A stretch of 64,000 bases of DNA, from positions 1 to 64,000 of the forward strand of contig JBBHKE010000876.1 in assembly GCA_037447655.1 (NCBI GenBank), read 5' to 3'. The notes under the pieces were generated by a model that saw nothing but the letters and a program-made list of their open reading frames with translations, was not told where the DNA came from and did not search any database. This DNA comes from Zygnema cylindricum (Eukaryota > Streptophyta > Zygnematophyceae > Zygnematales > Zygnemataceae). A program made the translations under genes and the position numbers. Shown piece after piece: positions 25,946 through 38,067 of this stretch. The first letter of the stretch is position 1. Each line of letters begins with the position of its first letter.

Positions 25946-26443
25946 AGAAATTTACTATGGCGGGTGCTATTGGCCTTTCTGGTGGCCGCAGTATTTTCCA
26001 TGGCCTTGTAAGAGCTTCTTTCCTTTTCAAATGGTATGAAAATGGCCACAGCAGGATTCATATATTTTCAAGGAGGAGAAGGATGGATAATAATTTGAAA
26101 ATTTACGTCAAAATCTTTTAAAAAGACTTTAATGAATGAATGCTTGTGACAGTTGGTCTATTATGAAAAAAAAATATTCTTATTTAATGCAGAGAAAGAT
26201 AAATTAAAAATACTTTACACATTTTAATATATTTTTTTTCTTGTCAAACATGCATCTTGCAAAAAGAAAAGGAAAGAAAAAAAAAATCCCGGGTATGGCG
26301 TTCCGAAATTTGAGCACTTTTTATTAATTCGTGTTGTTTTTCGAAAATAAGGAGGTCAAAATACAAATCAGTAGAGTCGGAAAGATAAGAAAAGAGTATT
26401 TGGGTTTTTGTTTGTTTGTTGAAAGGCCTCATTGAAAACTTGG

Positions 26444-26476
26444 GAAAAAAAAAAAAAAAAAAAAAANNNNNNNNNN
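26444..26476. other. Poly-A run and 10-base assembly gap
   Basis: N at 26467-26476 directly after a poly-A run; the assembler probably failed at the homopolymer. It may hide sequence downstream of the biotin-ligase exon. Confidence 0.95.
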
Positions 26477-26661
26477 AAAACAAAAAGAGTTGTCCAAAAT
26501 TTCTGGATACTTTTTCACACATTTAACTTATGATTCAAGGAGGCATATGCAAAAACAGTATTAGGAGTGGAGTGCAAAAAACAACATTTAAAGTGGATTG
26601 CATAAAATATATATCAGAAAACTAGAGTTTATTGGTCTTTGAATGGGTTTTTTGGAAATAC

Positions 26662-28661
26662 GTGTGAAGCCAGCGTTGAAGGTAAGCTTCCTGCAAGTCT
26701 TTAAAACCTGTTGAGAAAAACAAAAAAACCAAAGAAAATAATTACACAAACAAAAAGTGCCTAAAGACGAGACTTGAGCTTATAATTAAAACAAATTTAA
26801 CAATTTTTTACTCAAACTTATACATTTTTGATAATTTCGGAGGCAAACTAAATACATATTCGATAATTCTGGGCAATAAGGTAAGAGCAGGTATGACAGA
26901 GAGAAAAACATAAATGTTTATACATTTCTTGTCTTTATTGTCGATCTTATACATAAACACAGAAAACAGAAGAAAAACAGAATGAGAAAAAGTGGTCCAT
27001 TTTAGAATATTGCAGATTTTTTAAGTTTAAACTAGACTAAACAAATTTTGTTTTCTAGGTTATGGATTTATTAACTAGTTATCTACCATTAGCAGCAAAA
27101 GGGAAGGTGAAAGGGTTCTTTTAAGGTTTTCTGTGGTTTTGTGGTTTTGTGGTTTTCTGTTTTTTCTTTATTTTTAATTTTTCGTTTTTTGTGTCCGTTC
27201 TGAAATAGTTGTTAACAGGAGATTAGCTTTCTGTTAAGTTTCCCTAAAGATAAACTGAAAGTATCGATTCAAATATTTGTTTCTCTTTATTAAAGGGAAA
27301 ATGAAAAAATGGTCCATTCTGAAATTACAAATAGATGGAGATGATATTTCTCTTTTAACTTGATTTACAGATTAGTCTAAGGTATGAATTTTAGAAACTT
27401 AATACTTACCATTAGTAACAAAAGTCTCATGAAGATCCTCCAACTGCTTAATAATAGCTGCAAGAAGCTCCTCCCGTGAGATTAATTCCACTTTCTCTCC
27501 TTCTTTTTGATTGGATCGAAGCAATTCATTAAGACAAGTGGTAGGTTGTTCATTGGACACATTTAGACCACATCCTGAGAAAAAACAATAATAAAAAAAA
27601 AAATCAATTGTAAAAATGTGAAAATGATAAAGTACAAGATGTTTTTGAAGAACAGAGTTGTGATATACGAAATAAAGCGAGTTCTGAAAGTACACAGTAA
27701 ATCTAAGTTATTAGCAGTAATAACACTAATTCAGTCCCGGTTTTTTTCCCCTCTGACCATAAAATAGCCATATTACTAATTGTCTTTTTCTTAACGCTAA
27801 TTCTTCGAGATCATCAGAATCGTCCACCTCATAGGACCAGAAAAAGAATTATTAACACTAGAAACAGTCCTTCACTAATTATGTTTTTACAGTCCTTGAC
27901 ACTAATAATGATTCACTGTATACTGAATAAGAAGTACTCAATAACATAAACTTGGTACTTGATATGATGACAATGATAAAATGCAGCAAAACTACAGAAA
28001 TTCATAAAATAAAAGTGTGGAAATTGATAAGATATATTTTGTGGTACTAACCAACAACGACATTAAACAATTTCTCGTCAGCTGTAAACGTCGAAGTACA
28101 TAATATTCCCCCAATTTTCAGCCCTCCAGCATACAAATCATTTGGCCATTTGATACGAACGTCCAATGGATGTATCTGTTGTAAAAAGAGTAAAAATCGA
28201 AAATGGCAACAAAATTCTTGTTAAATCGACAAACAAAAATCCTCCTCGTCACATACAATTTCATTATTTATAAGACAAGCACAACGAATGGATATATAAC
28301 AGATACATAGTAGAGATATATCATGGACACCCAAAATATGCTCTGCAAAAAAGAAGTAATAAATCAAAACATCGTAAAACACCTGAGAATATTCTTCCAC
28401 CTGACGTATAATTTCATTATTTATACAGCATGCATATACCGTAGAAATATAAAAGATATATGATAAAGACCTAAATAATAAAAATGATACACCAAAAATG
28501 ACTTACCAAAGGCCTTTTCGACGTAACTTCCTCGATAGCCTTAACAACCGCCAAACAAACCACATATTGCAAAAATGGTAAAGTACGACCATTCTTTTCT
28601 TGAAGAGTAATAGAAAACATGAGACAGCCAGTTGGACTTTCCCAAAGGTTTCCGCCACGAC
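26662..28661 (-). CDS. HCS1: Biotin-protein ligase (holocarboxylase synthetase) catalytic core, incomplete at both ends
   Basis: Minus-strand exons 28507-28661, 28052-28175, 27410-27574 and 26662-26707 join in phase. They encode the biotinyl-AMP-forming BPL/LplA-fold core: a GRGG-N-WESPTGC loop (the GRGRxxR-type biotin-binding loop), QYVVCLAVVKAI, the signature KWPNDLY with GGLKIGGILCTS, then GCGLNVSNEQPTTCLNELL and the helix ending LQEAYLQRWLH. The enzyme attaches biotin to acetyl-CoA carboxylase and other carboxylases; plant forms act in cytosol and plastid. I found no exon upstream of the GRGG loop between 28662 and the neighbouring gene at about 29870, and no C-terminal cap domain (about 60 residues in plant enzymes) left of 26662. 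If the last exon does not splice at 26661, the frame runs on for about a dozen residues to a stop near 26626. A 10-base gap lies at 26467-26476. It could be a pseudogene, or the missing exons could lie beyond transposon insertions. Confidence 0.8.
27694..27920. mobile_element. Short E-type MITE in a biotin-ligase intron
   Basis: Left end cacagtaaatctaagttatt, right end (complement) cagtgaatcattattagtg. Two halves with agtaataacactaattcag and 'ttcactaattatg'. Flanked by TA. Confidence 0.6.
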
Positions 28662-28679
28662 CTGCATCCGCACCATATT

Positions 28680-28762
28680 GTGTGTGTGAGAGAGAGGGAG
28701 AGAGAGAGGGAGAGAAAGAGTGGGAGAAAGGGGGAGAGAGGGAGAAAGAGGGGGAGAGAGAG
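28680..28762 (+). repeat. GA-rich microsatellite at the 5' side of a biotin-ligase exon
   Basis: GAGAGG/GGGAGA repeats. Read on the minus strand this is a pyrimidine tract only ~20 bp upstream of the acceptor of exon 28507-28661, so it may serve as its polypyrimidine tract. Confidence 0.85.
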
Positions 28763-28784
28763 GTTATTCGTGATTTCTGTTTGG

Positions 28785-28926
28785 AGACCACCAATCGGAA
28801 GTGAGATCATTACCTTTCCATCGCAACCGTCGGATTATCAATACAACAATTGCGCACGAAGAAAAGTTGTTTTAAGTGGCGAGTAAAAACATTGATGCTA
28901 ATAGCTATTCGAGCTGTACTTCACAA
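28785..28926. mobile_element. Half of a foldback MITE with E-type end
   Basis: Starts ttggagaccaccaatcggaa, continues tttccatcgcaaccgtcgga, ends gctaatagctattcgagctg. It matches the right half of the 13380 element and the 38068 element. Confidence 0.55.
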
Positions 28927-29870
28927 TTTGTGTCGACGATTTGAAATAGAGAGTGTTTTTTTAAGTTTTAGAAAGATTTCAGTGTAAAGGATGGGATTGT
29001 GGATAAATTTGATCGTGGTTAAGATAATGCCACTTCCGAATAGTAAAAAAAACTCGTGTGCACCAGTACAGCTGAGTAGTAAAATGTACAGGTTTCTCAA
29101 TAATTACAGTCAACCCAAAAAAATTATCATTGACAATCGGAAGGTCCACACTAGAGGTAGTGAACTTTGTTAGGCTCTACCAAAGTATGTGTGTTTTTAC
29201 GCACTTAATAAAGCTATTTAAAAAATAAATGCGTGTCTGAGCTAAAAATGTGGAGTAACTACCAGCTTGAAAACTAAAATGAATGGGAGAGATAGTAAAA
29301 TGGGTTTTGTGAGAGTCGATCGAAGAATGTGAAATGTTGCTTGTCCTCTGACTCTGTGGGGGGACTTTTGCTCTCTTGTTTTGGTAGCTTTGGAGGCTAA
29401 TTTTTGTTCATCTTTTGGTTTTATTGGCATTGCGGTAGTGATATATGTTACACCGCAAATCGCTATTAGCGTTAAGAACTTATTAGTATGAAGCCTGTTT
29501 TAGTGTTAATGATTCTGTTTCCTGTCCAAGTGACGCGCCCGATTTTGATCCGCTGAAAGAATTAATGTTTAGAAAAAGAAATTAGCAATTAACAGAGTGA
29601 TTCACAAATGTGTTGGCGATATTTGCTTATTCTTGGTAATAATTGTTTTAAATAGCATTTGTTCTCAATGCACAAGTTTGCGAGAGTTGAGATGTGAGAA
29701 CAAGATTCAACTCTCATTTATGAGACATGAACCTTAATGAAGCACTTCTTTGCTTTGATGTTGTCAATGTTTTAACACGTCATTTTGAGACGTGTATATG
29801 CAAACCACTTGAATCCAGACATTCAAGGAATTATACTTAGATTCGGTTTATGACATGGCTGTCGTTGTAG

Positions 29871-32800
29871 GCGCCTTGGTTCATTGTCTTCAAGGAAGTT
29901 CTCCATCAACCAAGGGTGGTGTTTTAAAGCTATTCGTTTGGGACCAGATGGTCTTTGGGAGAGTCTTTGGAAAAATGTGTCAACGATTCGCGAAGAAGAT
30001 GCAAATGACTCGTCTACGGAAGTCCCGACGACATCTTTGTGGCAATTAAGTCTACAAAATTGGACTGAATCCTCTCGAGGAGTGTTTCGAAAGCCAGACC
30101 TTTTGATCAATATGAAGACTGAGCATAAGGATGTATTGACCTCTACTACCAAAGCAACAAAGGGATTAGGGAAAGGAAAATTTGACGCCAACGACCCATT
30201 GACTATCGCTTTTGCTCGTTTGGTGGACACGCATTTAAGCTGTTGGACAAACATTGAGGTGAGCTGTTTAAATATGTTTTTTTTGGGTAAGAGGAGTGGT
30301 TAGTATTTTTATCATACTTTGTTTACCTTTTAGCAATGCTTGATTGTGCTATGTTGCTTTTCAGGGAGTGAAAAATGGACTTGGGAAACGAGGAACAATT
30401 AAGAAACGAATGTTTGTGGCAATGGCGAAAAATATTAAGGTAAGCCATTGCTTTTAGCTTTTTTGACTATGTTTTCTGAAATGATTTAGTTGGTTTAGTG
30501 GCTTTGACTCTTATAAGGCCTGTATTTGAGCCTTTTGTTTGGAAAACCAAAATAACCCGATGATAATTTGTTATCTGAACTTTTTTTTCTCTTGATGTTC
30601 TTAATACACTGTATCCTGAATCCAAGTCAAGTTACTTAAGAACTCAAGAAGCGACAGATAGCCCGTTTAATTACTGTAGATAGTGCTCAAGTCCATATTG
30701 TTTTTGCGAAATAAAGAAAAAAAGGAGCCCATTGCTGAGCAAAGAATAACAGAAACAAAAAGAAAAAAGTTAATTAATTACGGAAGTGGTTTATCAGTCC
30801 AACGATTCAGTCTTATCTTATCCACAAATTCCCTTAGTTTTTCCTACGTTTTGAGTTCAGTTTTGACATTAGTAATGGAGCGAGGAGCTTATGTAGTTTT
30901 TTCTTTCATACCACGTCAATGGATAGATAACATGTATTTATCTAGTTGAAAGAAAACTGAAAAACATAGGTGTTGCATTTATAGATGCTGCGGTTTCATT
31001 TTTTTTGTTTGCTTCGACAATGCGGAATGTTCTCCCAACGTAAGTTTTTGACTGACAAAATTTGAAAGCTCCATATGTTCCACTATAGATGTTGTCTCAT
31101 AAGAAAATTGAAAGCTCTATAGCTTCCTTTATAGTTGTTTTGGTTTCATAAGAAAATTTAAAGTCATTTGCCTCTATTGATGTTTTGGTTTCAAAAGAAA
31201 TGTAGAAGTTATTTTCTCTATAGACGTTTTAATTTTAGAAGTAAAACTGAAGGTTATTTCCTGGATGGATGTTTTGGTTTCAAAAGAAAACTGAAAGTTA
31301 TTCTCTCGATAGATGTTTCGGTTTCAAAAGAAAATTGAAAGCTATTTGCTCTATCGATGCTTTGGTTTCAAAAGAAGAGTGAAAATTACATCATCATGGA
31401 TGTTTTGGTCTCAAAAGAAAACTGAGAGTTATTTCCTCTATAGATGTCACTGTTTCAAAAGAGAATTGAAAGTTATTTCCTCAATAGATGTTTTGGTTTC
31501 ACTTGAATTATGATGTCCTCCTGCAATGCAGAGTATTCTGCCCACTCAGCTGTGAGCCATGCTGTGATTGGCCTCCCAGCTGCTGCCCTGTTTGGTACAT
31601 GTACGGATAAGCAAAGGGAGAGTTTACTTCAGATACGGAGAGTTTCTCAACAGTAAAGCAAAAATTATTCGCGCCAATCAGGGAGTGAAGATGATTCAAG
31701 ATGCCGTGACTGACTATAAAATGACAGGTGCGAGATACGCGGTAGTTCTATTGATAACCTAGTTAAGCGTTCTTTCATTCAAAGCTCAAATGTGTGAAAA
31801 CTTTTGGAAACGTTATATGTGGTTTCCCTGTAGCATACGTGTATTATAGTAAAAAAAACCATGTAATACACGTGTAGGCCGAAGTCACCATAGTGTTTGC
31901 AGTTGTTTTCGCTTGTTTGAATTACACTTCTGCAGGAATGACTACAAAACGTCGAAAAAAGGTTGTTAATGAGTGCCAGATAGGAGTGGGGAAAAAGATA
32001 TGCTGGGATATGAACTGGGATTGTCAAAAACTGAGTTAAAACCTGTTGGTGGTGGGATATTTGTAAAGATTTTCTGGGGAAAAGTGTAATCTACCCACGG
32101 GGAAAATATAGAGGTTAATTATGCAATGCAAAGGTATTGATTGCTCAAAACTAGTCAAAAATGTTTTTGCAAGTCAAGAGTAAAGACTGTGTTCTACTAC
32201 ACCTTGAACCGCTATTAGTGTTAATAACACTAATTTGCCCTCCGGACAAGAAGTAGCGTTATTAATACTAGTTCTTTTTCTTAATGCTACTACTTTTTGC
32301 TACTCACAATCGTCTTCATCATTTGGACCGGTAATAGAATTGTCAACACTAAGACAGTCGTCATACTAATTATTTTTTAACCCTCGTAGCGATTTATGCT
32401 GTTGTGTTCATTTTCCATGTTGGAAATATGAGACTTTATTTCAAAAATTACAGCGACAAACAAAGATATCACTCACATCATTCCGTTTTTTCATAATACG
32501 ATCAAAAGTAGCTGTATCCGTTTATCCCCCTAAGCCCTTCAGCTGCAATTTTGACTTTGTTTTTAGTTTTATTATTGTAACCTCCTTGTACGACTTATCC
32601 ATAACACAATCAATACATTATGAGATTCCATTAGATTTTTGTTATTCCATGTCATAAACAACGTTCTCACATTTTTTTTTGAGTTTGTTCTTGTAGGACT
32701 CGAGACAGAACTGTTTCTGAATGTGTGTGATGAGCCGATGAGTTACGACAACTCCTTGTCTCCCGGACGCTCCGGCTTCCCTGTCTTCAGTTCACATGTA

Positions 32801-34864
32801 CCGGGGGAGTCACCGACATCGCTGTTCCTGACCCATTAGACCTCAATTTCCCACGAGTACCACGACAAACAACACCGGCTAAAGAATGGAAAGAGGTCAC
32901 TTTTCCTCCCTCTCTCCCTCCCTCCCAACCTACCTACCTCAATTCCTTCCTCCCTCCCTCCCTCCCTCCCTACCTACCTCAATTCCTTCCTCCCTCCCTC
33001 CCATCCCTCGCTCCCTCGCTCCCTCTCTCCTTCCCTCCCTCCCTCCATCCCTCCATCCCTGCATCCCTCCCTCCCTGCATCCCTCCCTCCCTCCCTCCCT
33101 CCCTCCCTCCCTCCCTCCCTCCCTCCCTCCCTCCCTCCCTCCCTCCCTCCCTCCCTCCCTCCCTCCCTCCCTCCCTACCTCCCTCCCTCCCTCCCTCCCT
33201 CCCTCCCTCCCTCCCTCTCTCCTCTCTCCTCTCTTTTGGAAATCTCTCCTTTATAAGTTATCTCTTCTGGGAAATATCTCTCTCTTTTCTGAAATCTCTC
33301 TTTTGTGAAAACCCTCTTGTAAGAAATCACTCTCTTTTATGTGAAATCTCTCTTTTGTGAATTATCATTTCTGGGAATATCCCTCTCTCTCTTTTGGAAA
33401 CCTCCCCTTTGTGAATTATCTCTTCTGAGAAATATATCTCTCTTTTGTGAAATCGCTCTCTTTTCTGGATTCTCTCGTTTTTTTTGCTTCTCTCTCCTGT
33501 GGATACAGATGGTCCCCATGGCCGTATTTCGCGGTCCATCGACCAACTTTGATATAAAGATGCACAACTACGGGTCGAGCCCTCGCTTCCGATTGCATTA
33601 TCTTTCCGATGTACGGCCGGATTTGCTCGATGCTCGAATCACTATGTGGGGCTCTAAAGACCAGGGAGATACCAAGGAGGCATTGATCAGGTAAGCAAGA
33701 AAAAGGATCAAATTTTGTTTTTGAAAACGAAAAATAAAAGGAAAAGAAAATTGAAGACATGTTTGACGTGTTCTTTCACATTTTTTACGTAATGCGAATG
33801 TGCGAAAACAATTGTAAACGCTGCATGTGGTTGCCTAATACTGAACATGTGTATTTTACGGTATATTATAAGTTAGTGTATGATAACCACGTGTAGTGCA
33901 TCCGATTGTTTTCACATAGTCCAACTATGGTTTTCTAAACAATAATTGTTTCGGTCTTTACGAAAGTATAACAGCAGTGTATTGTAGTGTGACGTCCGTA
34001 TTTCAAGATGAATAATGTGATTCGTTTGTGTGGAAATATGGGCCAGAAATGGATTTTACCTTGCACCAGACCTAAGTGAGGTAAAAATGAGTTGTTTTAA
34101 ATACCGACTCGTGGTGGATGATGCCGTGGGAACAACGGGTATGTGTGACGCTTTGAGTCGGAATCAAGTTGCTTTACGACAAAACTCGGCTTTCACTCAG
34201 TTTTTTTACCCGATGATTTTGCCAGGAACTCATTATATTCCTGTGAAACAAAGGTAAACTTCAATATTAATCTTCACTAAACCTGTTTATGTTTTGAACA
34301 AAACCTGAGTCTAGTAGAGGAAGGCGTGGAGGTACTAAACCCTAAAACTATTTTAAGGGTACAAACGTACGGTTGTTGTCTACTTTCTACAATGGTTGTT
34401 TATACAGAAGACGATAATTCGTGCACATTCTACTCTAGATTTACGACATGCTTTGAGAATTTTTTTATCAACTTTTATTTTTTTGCAGTTTTCAAAACTT
34501 ATTCTCGACAATCGAATGGATGAAAAAACACGATAAGGTGATGCAATCACTGATTACTGCGGCCAATGAGGTGGCTTCTCTCATCTGCACTTGGAAAAGC
34601 CGTACTCTTTATTGGGCAATCACATTGTCCAAATATGCTGAGCTGGCTGTGGAAGATGTCAATTCCGTAAATGTTCCCGTAGTTTGTAACGGAACTGGGA
34701 TTTTTGAACCTGCGAGTTTGGGCGAAAATTGTAAAGTAGAAAATGTACCTTGCGGTAATTTTTGTACAAGGGGAGTTCCCCCTAAGGATTGGGTTTGGCT
34801 TTCAGCTCAAGCTCTTGAAAAATTGCCTCGATCAGATCCGTTTGCGAAAGAATATTTAGGTTGA
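29871..34864 (+). CDS. GT90/CAP10-domain glycosyltransferase (POGLUT-like), 7 exons, apparent frameshift
   Basis: Exons: about 29871-30258, 30365-30439, 31580-31727, 32697-32895, 33509-33690, 34047-34253, 34489-34864 (stop TGA). All junctions are GT-AG and phases agree. The product shows the CAP10/GT90 order: [48 protein letters not shown], the FRGPST segment (as in AFFRGSRTS), [19 protein letters not shown] (family KYRLVVDG), the [20 protein letters not shown] block that binds the sugar nucleotide, and IEWMKKHDK. Members transfer glucose or xylose to proteins or glycans in the ER/Golgi. The 5' end is uncertain: exon 1 has an in-frame stop just upstream and no ATG, so a further 5' exon with the signal peptide is expected. 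Exon 4 is one base too short to keep frame (see findings). Introns hold a 43-bp minisatellite and a TCCC microsatellite. Confidence 0.78.
31066..31503 (+). repeat. 43-bp minisatellite in a GT90 intron
   Basis: About ten diverged units of ~43 bp built around 'gatgttttggtttcaaaaga', 'aactgaaagttatt' and 'tcctctata'. It ends just before the exon at 31580. Confidence 0.85.
32200..32406. mobile_element. Short E-type MITE in a GT90 intron
   Basis: Left end caccttgaaccgctattagt preceded by TA, right end near cgtagcgatttatgctgttg. The interior matches the 27694 copy (gtcgtcatactaattatttt). Confidence 0.6.
32898..33226 (+). repeat. TCCC tetranucleotide microsatellite
   Basis: Long (TCCC)n with occasional tccctgca/tacc variants, starting 3 bp after the exon-4 donor of the GT90 gene. 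33227-33480 is a degenerate continuation with repeated ctctcttttgtgaaatc units. Confidence 0.92.
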
Positions 34865-35316
34865 CTTGACTCGTTTAGATAGTGTTATTATTCCAATTTT
34901 GTGATTTTAAGCACATTCTTGAGGTTTTTTTATCCTCGACCTCGTATATTGTTTGTTTCATTGTTTTCTATGGTGTCTTTTTAACTTAGAGGATCTCAAA
35001 GGTATCCTTAAGTTTACTTCTCTTTTGTAATTTGTTATTTATTTGAACGAGGAACTTCAAATTTGGGGCAAATTGCAAAAAGCAATGTTAGCCCAGAAGT
35101 ACTCTCCTACATTTCCATTTTTGTGTATTTTTTGGCCTTCTGAATGTGCTTTGTCTGTAGTGTAACAGTAGAATTATGACCGGTTGCTTTGATTAGACCT
35201 TTTCTGTCGTTTGAGAAATTTTGAGGTGCTTTGCTTAAGTTTGTTTATATATTCTTCCCCACATATGTGCAACTTAGGAGTAAAGAGAAGGACTATTGCA
35301 ATTTGAAGAACCTAAA

Positions 35317-35530
35317 ATTCACTGTAATACTATTAGAGTTAATAACAGTATATCAGGAGTGCCTCTAAATTTTAGCCCTTGAACCTAAAACAGTATCAAC
35401 GAGAGTGATAGTTTTTTTCTTACCGTTAATTCCCTAAACAGTTCAGGGTGACTTGCGGTTGAATTAGAATTAGTAACACTGATAATTCCCACACTAGTAA
35501 CTTCTTTACTCTTGTAGAGATTCACAGCAT
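35317..35530. mobile_element. Short E-type MITE downstream of the GT90 gene
   Basis: Left end cactgtaatactattagagt, right end cttgtagagattcacagc. The interior has the same spaced attag/ctaat blocks as the 27694 and 32200 copies. Confidence 0.55.
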
Positions 35531-35779
35531 AATTTTGGAAGCCCCCTTCCCATTGGACAACTTGGTGATAGTAGGGGATAAGAAAAAAATTGGATCTGAA
35601 CCCACTATCCCACAAGCGAATACTAACTAGGGATTTGTACAAGTGAAAACCGTTTAACTGCTTCACCGAACTAACTAAAACAAAAACCAGCAAAACCAAT
35701 GATGTACACAGAGAAGTACCAGAAAAGATGTAGCTTAGACTACTAAATGATGGTAGGAGGAGGCATGATGGATTTGAAT

Positions 35780-36540
35780 GTGCCGTGACAGCACCTACTC
35801 CTCGCTACCATGAACCTACGGATCTGGCCTGCGGCCGCTGCCAACCGCACGCACATTGGCGAAACCATAGGTGCGATCCCTCTATGTCATTACTAGCCTC
35901 CCCCACCCCTTGGTCCCGCCTCCTTCCTTGCCCAGCCACTTTAACTCTCTCTCTCCTTTCCATTCACCCTCCACCCTCCATTCAATTCCTTCCATTCCCT
36001 CCCCTCCCCTCCCCCCTCTCTCCATCAATTTACGTTATATTCCAGCCCATTACCAATTTTCCCATCCATTGCACATGGTTCCTTTTCCACTCCCACCTTT
36101 TCTCTTCCTCTCACCCTCCCAATTCCATGGCTTCTTTGACTTATTGACCATGTTCGGAAGCCCTTCTTCTTCCCTTCTCCCTCCCCCACCTCCACCCAAA
36201 CCTCGTAAACAACCGCTAGGCGTTTAGAATGTCTTGGGTGTCACAACCTTTTTGCCGCTAGGGCCGGTATTTCCCTTCATACACGGAGTTGTCGACATTG
36301 TAAAGCCCCGGGTGGTCCGTCATCTATCGCGTCTCCTCAATCGTCATCGACCACACTCCCATCCGGCCCCACAGATGAGGACTAGAATTTCGTCCGTGAG
36401 TTGGATGTTTTGAGGACTTATGATTTGGGAGCCCCCCGCCCGCGATTGGACACCCGTATTCTTATGGTCGTGAGGACGATAGTACAAAATGCCCTCCACC
36501 TCCCCTTGTCCCACATTTCTTCAAACCCGACGGACATGTA
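35780..36540 (+). mobile_element. 5' part of a second R2-like retroelement copy (truncated)
   Basis: This holds a CT/Pro-rich N-terminal region, then a zinc finger with the same layout as the 42-47 kb copy (C-x2-C...H...C, at about 36229-36300), then FVRELDVLRTYDLGAPRPRL, which aligns with YVRNLNVLACYHLGYPRP of that copy. Several stops and frameshifts are present. The copy is cut at about 36540 by a copia LTR. Confidence 0.65.
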
Positions 36541-37576
36541 ACTCTGAGACCTCCATTGGCCCTCAGAGTAGGCAACGCACTCTAAGCCCCTAGGATAACC
36601 CTAACCCCTTTGAGTTTCCACAAGAATAAGTGCCACCCTGACAGATAAAATTTTTGACCAATTTCACCCCTGTGAAGACAAGACTCCCTTGAGTTGATAG
36701 CAAAATGAATCTCTCAATTTGCTCCCCTGAGCATTAAGTTATGAAGGGTCAAAGTTGCCCTTTTGTATAGGAGCTCTCTGGGAGAGAGGGGTATACCTAC
36801 AAAATTTTCTAAGTCCTAAATCCCTCTCTAAACCCTATACTACTAGAGTACGGCACCAATCAGATTACTATGTCGTACAGAAAAGTACAAGTGCCGAAGT
36901 ACTTTCTGTACGGCCATCGTACGGTATAGCCAAAATGTCGACGCCTGCCATATCTGGATTCGTCCCCGTATTCTCCGGAGATGCCGAAAGCCAATGTGGT
37001 TGTGCCACGTGTCACTTGACGTGGCGATGACCGAAAACCGCCAAAGCGCCCATTCCGCGATCTCGGCATCTATCGCGACCGTTCGATCAAGATCTACTTT
37101 TAATTCAAGCCGTCGAAAATGATTGCGTGGAATTTGTTTCGCCGTTGAAACAAATGCGCGGATTTCGTTTCGTAGAGTATTGTACATCGTACTAGACAAA
37201 ACTGTATCTATGTCCTAAGAACCTGTTCGTGCCGTTAAATGAAATTGTCTATGTATATTGCAATAAATATTTATGAAACGGTATATACTTCAGCACTGAC
37301 CCTAGACTAATAGGATAAAGCTACCGGCTACTGCTTATCTGAACGTAGAGGAGGTACCAGTATCTAATCCTGGATCCGTCAAGTTCCTTTTCATAAACCT
37401 ACCAAACAACTACCTGTCTCTCTTTGAACAGCTTAGACATCCATGGCTTTAGCTTCCTCTCCAACCTTCAGTGATTGCGACAAGTGTGGGAGTTGGAGAG
37501 AGGACTGCTTCTTTTCTACTCTTTATCTTTACATGTTTAAACCTAGAAAATACCAAAAAAGCCTTTAGTTTCTACA
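36541..37576 (-). mobile_element. Copia 3' LTR (adjacent to the RNase H fragment)
   Basis: The LTR begins TGTAGAAAC on the minus strand at 37576, immediately after the polypurine tract, and runs left to about 36541. A second copy in inverted orientation lies at 48048-49090. Shared blocks include the stretch with the tcccngagagct motif, 'ctcaagggagtcttg' and 'cagggtggca'. The left boundary is approximate. Confidence 0.72.
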
Positions 37577-37694
37577 CTCCCCTTATTTTCTAGTCACTCT
37601 TCAATTTAAGACCACACTTCTCCCTGCAGAAAATTAGTTTAGGGGAAGGCACAGGTTTGGTCATCATAGCTGCTACCATCTCGCTATCTGGTCT

Positions 37695-38067
37695 TTACTC
37701 TAAACTGATTATTTTGTCTTCTACCTTCTCTCTAAGAAAGCTGAGTTTAATGTCCATGTGTTTGGCTTTAAAATGATGTTTAGGATTGGCAGAAATAGCG
37801 ATTGCTACATGATTGTCACAAAAAAATTTCTGCACACCACTCTTAAGGTGACCAAGCTGACCAAGCAAAGACTTGACCCACATCAATTCTTTTACAGCAG
37901 AGCAAGAGGCCATATACTCAGCCTCCATGGTGGACTGAGCAATAACCTTTTGGTGTTTGCTACTCCAGCAACAAGCCCCATCACCCACATACAATACATA
38001 TACAGAAGTACATCTCCTCATCGAAGCATCACCATAACTGGCATCATTCCAAGTAGTGATTTTCACT
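37695..38067 (-). mobile_element. Ty1/copia RNase H fragment
   Basis: The minus-strand frame shows the copia RNase H order: TTWNDASYGD (first Asp), CCWSSKHQKVIAQSTMEAEY (Glu in MEAEY), KFFCDNHVAIAI (Asp) and KHMDIKLSFLREKV (His/Asp). It stops at 37695, followed after about 110 bp by a polypurine tract (aataaggggag, 37577-37587) and the LTR. The upstream end is cut at about 38068 by a foldback MITE half. Integrase and the rest of the RT are missing. Confidence 0.85.

Noticed and set aside
25470-26061. Several 70-186-residue Ser/Leu or Arg/Glu open frames
   Set aside because: Translation of a GA/CT tract in every frame; no family signal.
29855-30049. Frame starting ATGGCTGTC at the 5' side of the GT90 gene
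   Set aside because: A different frame from the one continuing through in-phase exons; probably an out-of-frame ATG.
31066-31503. Possible CRISPR-like spaced repeat
   Set aside because: Units are contiguous and diverged with no unique spacers; a eukaryotic intronic minisatellite.
32886-33308. 140-residue Pro/Ser/Leu frame
   Set aside because: TCCC microsatellite within a GT90 intron, with flanking exons in phase across it.
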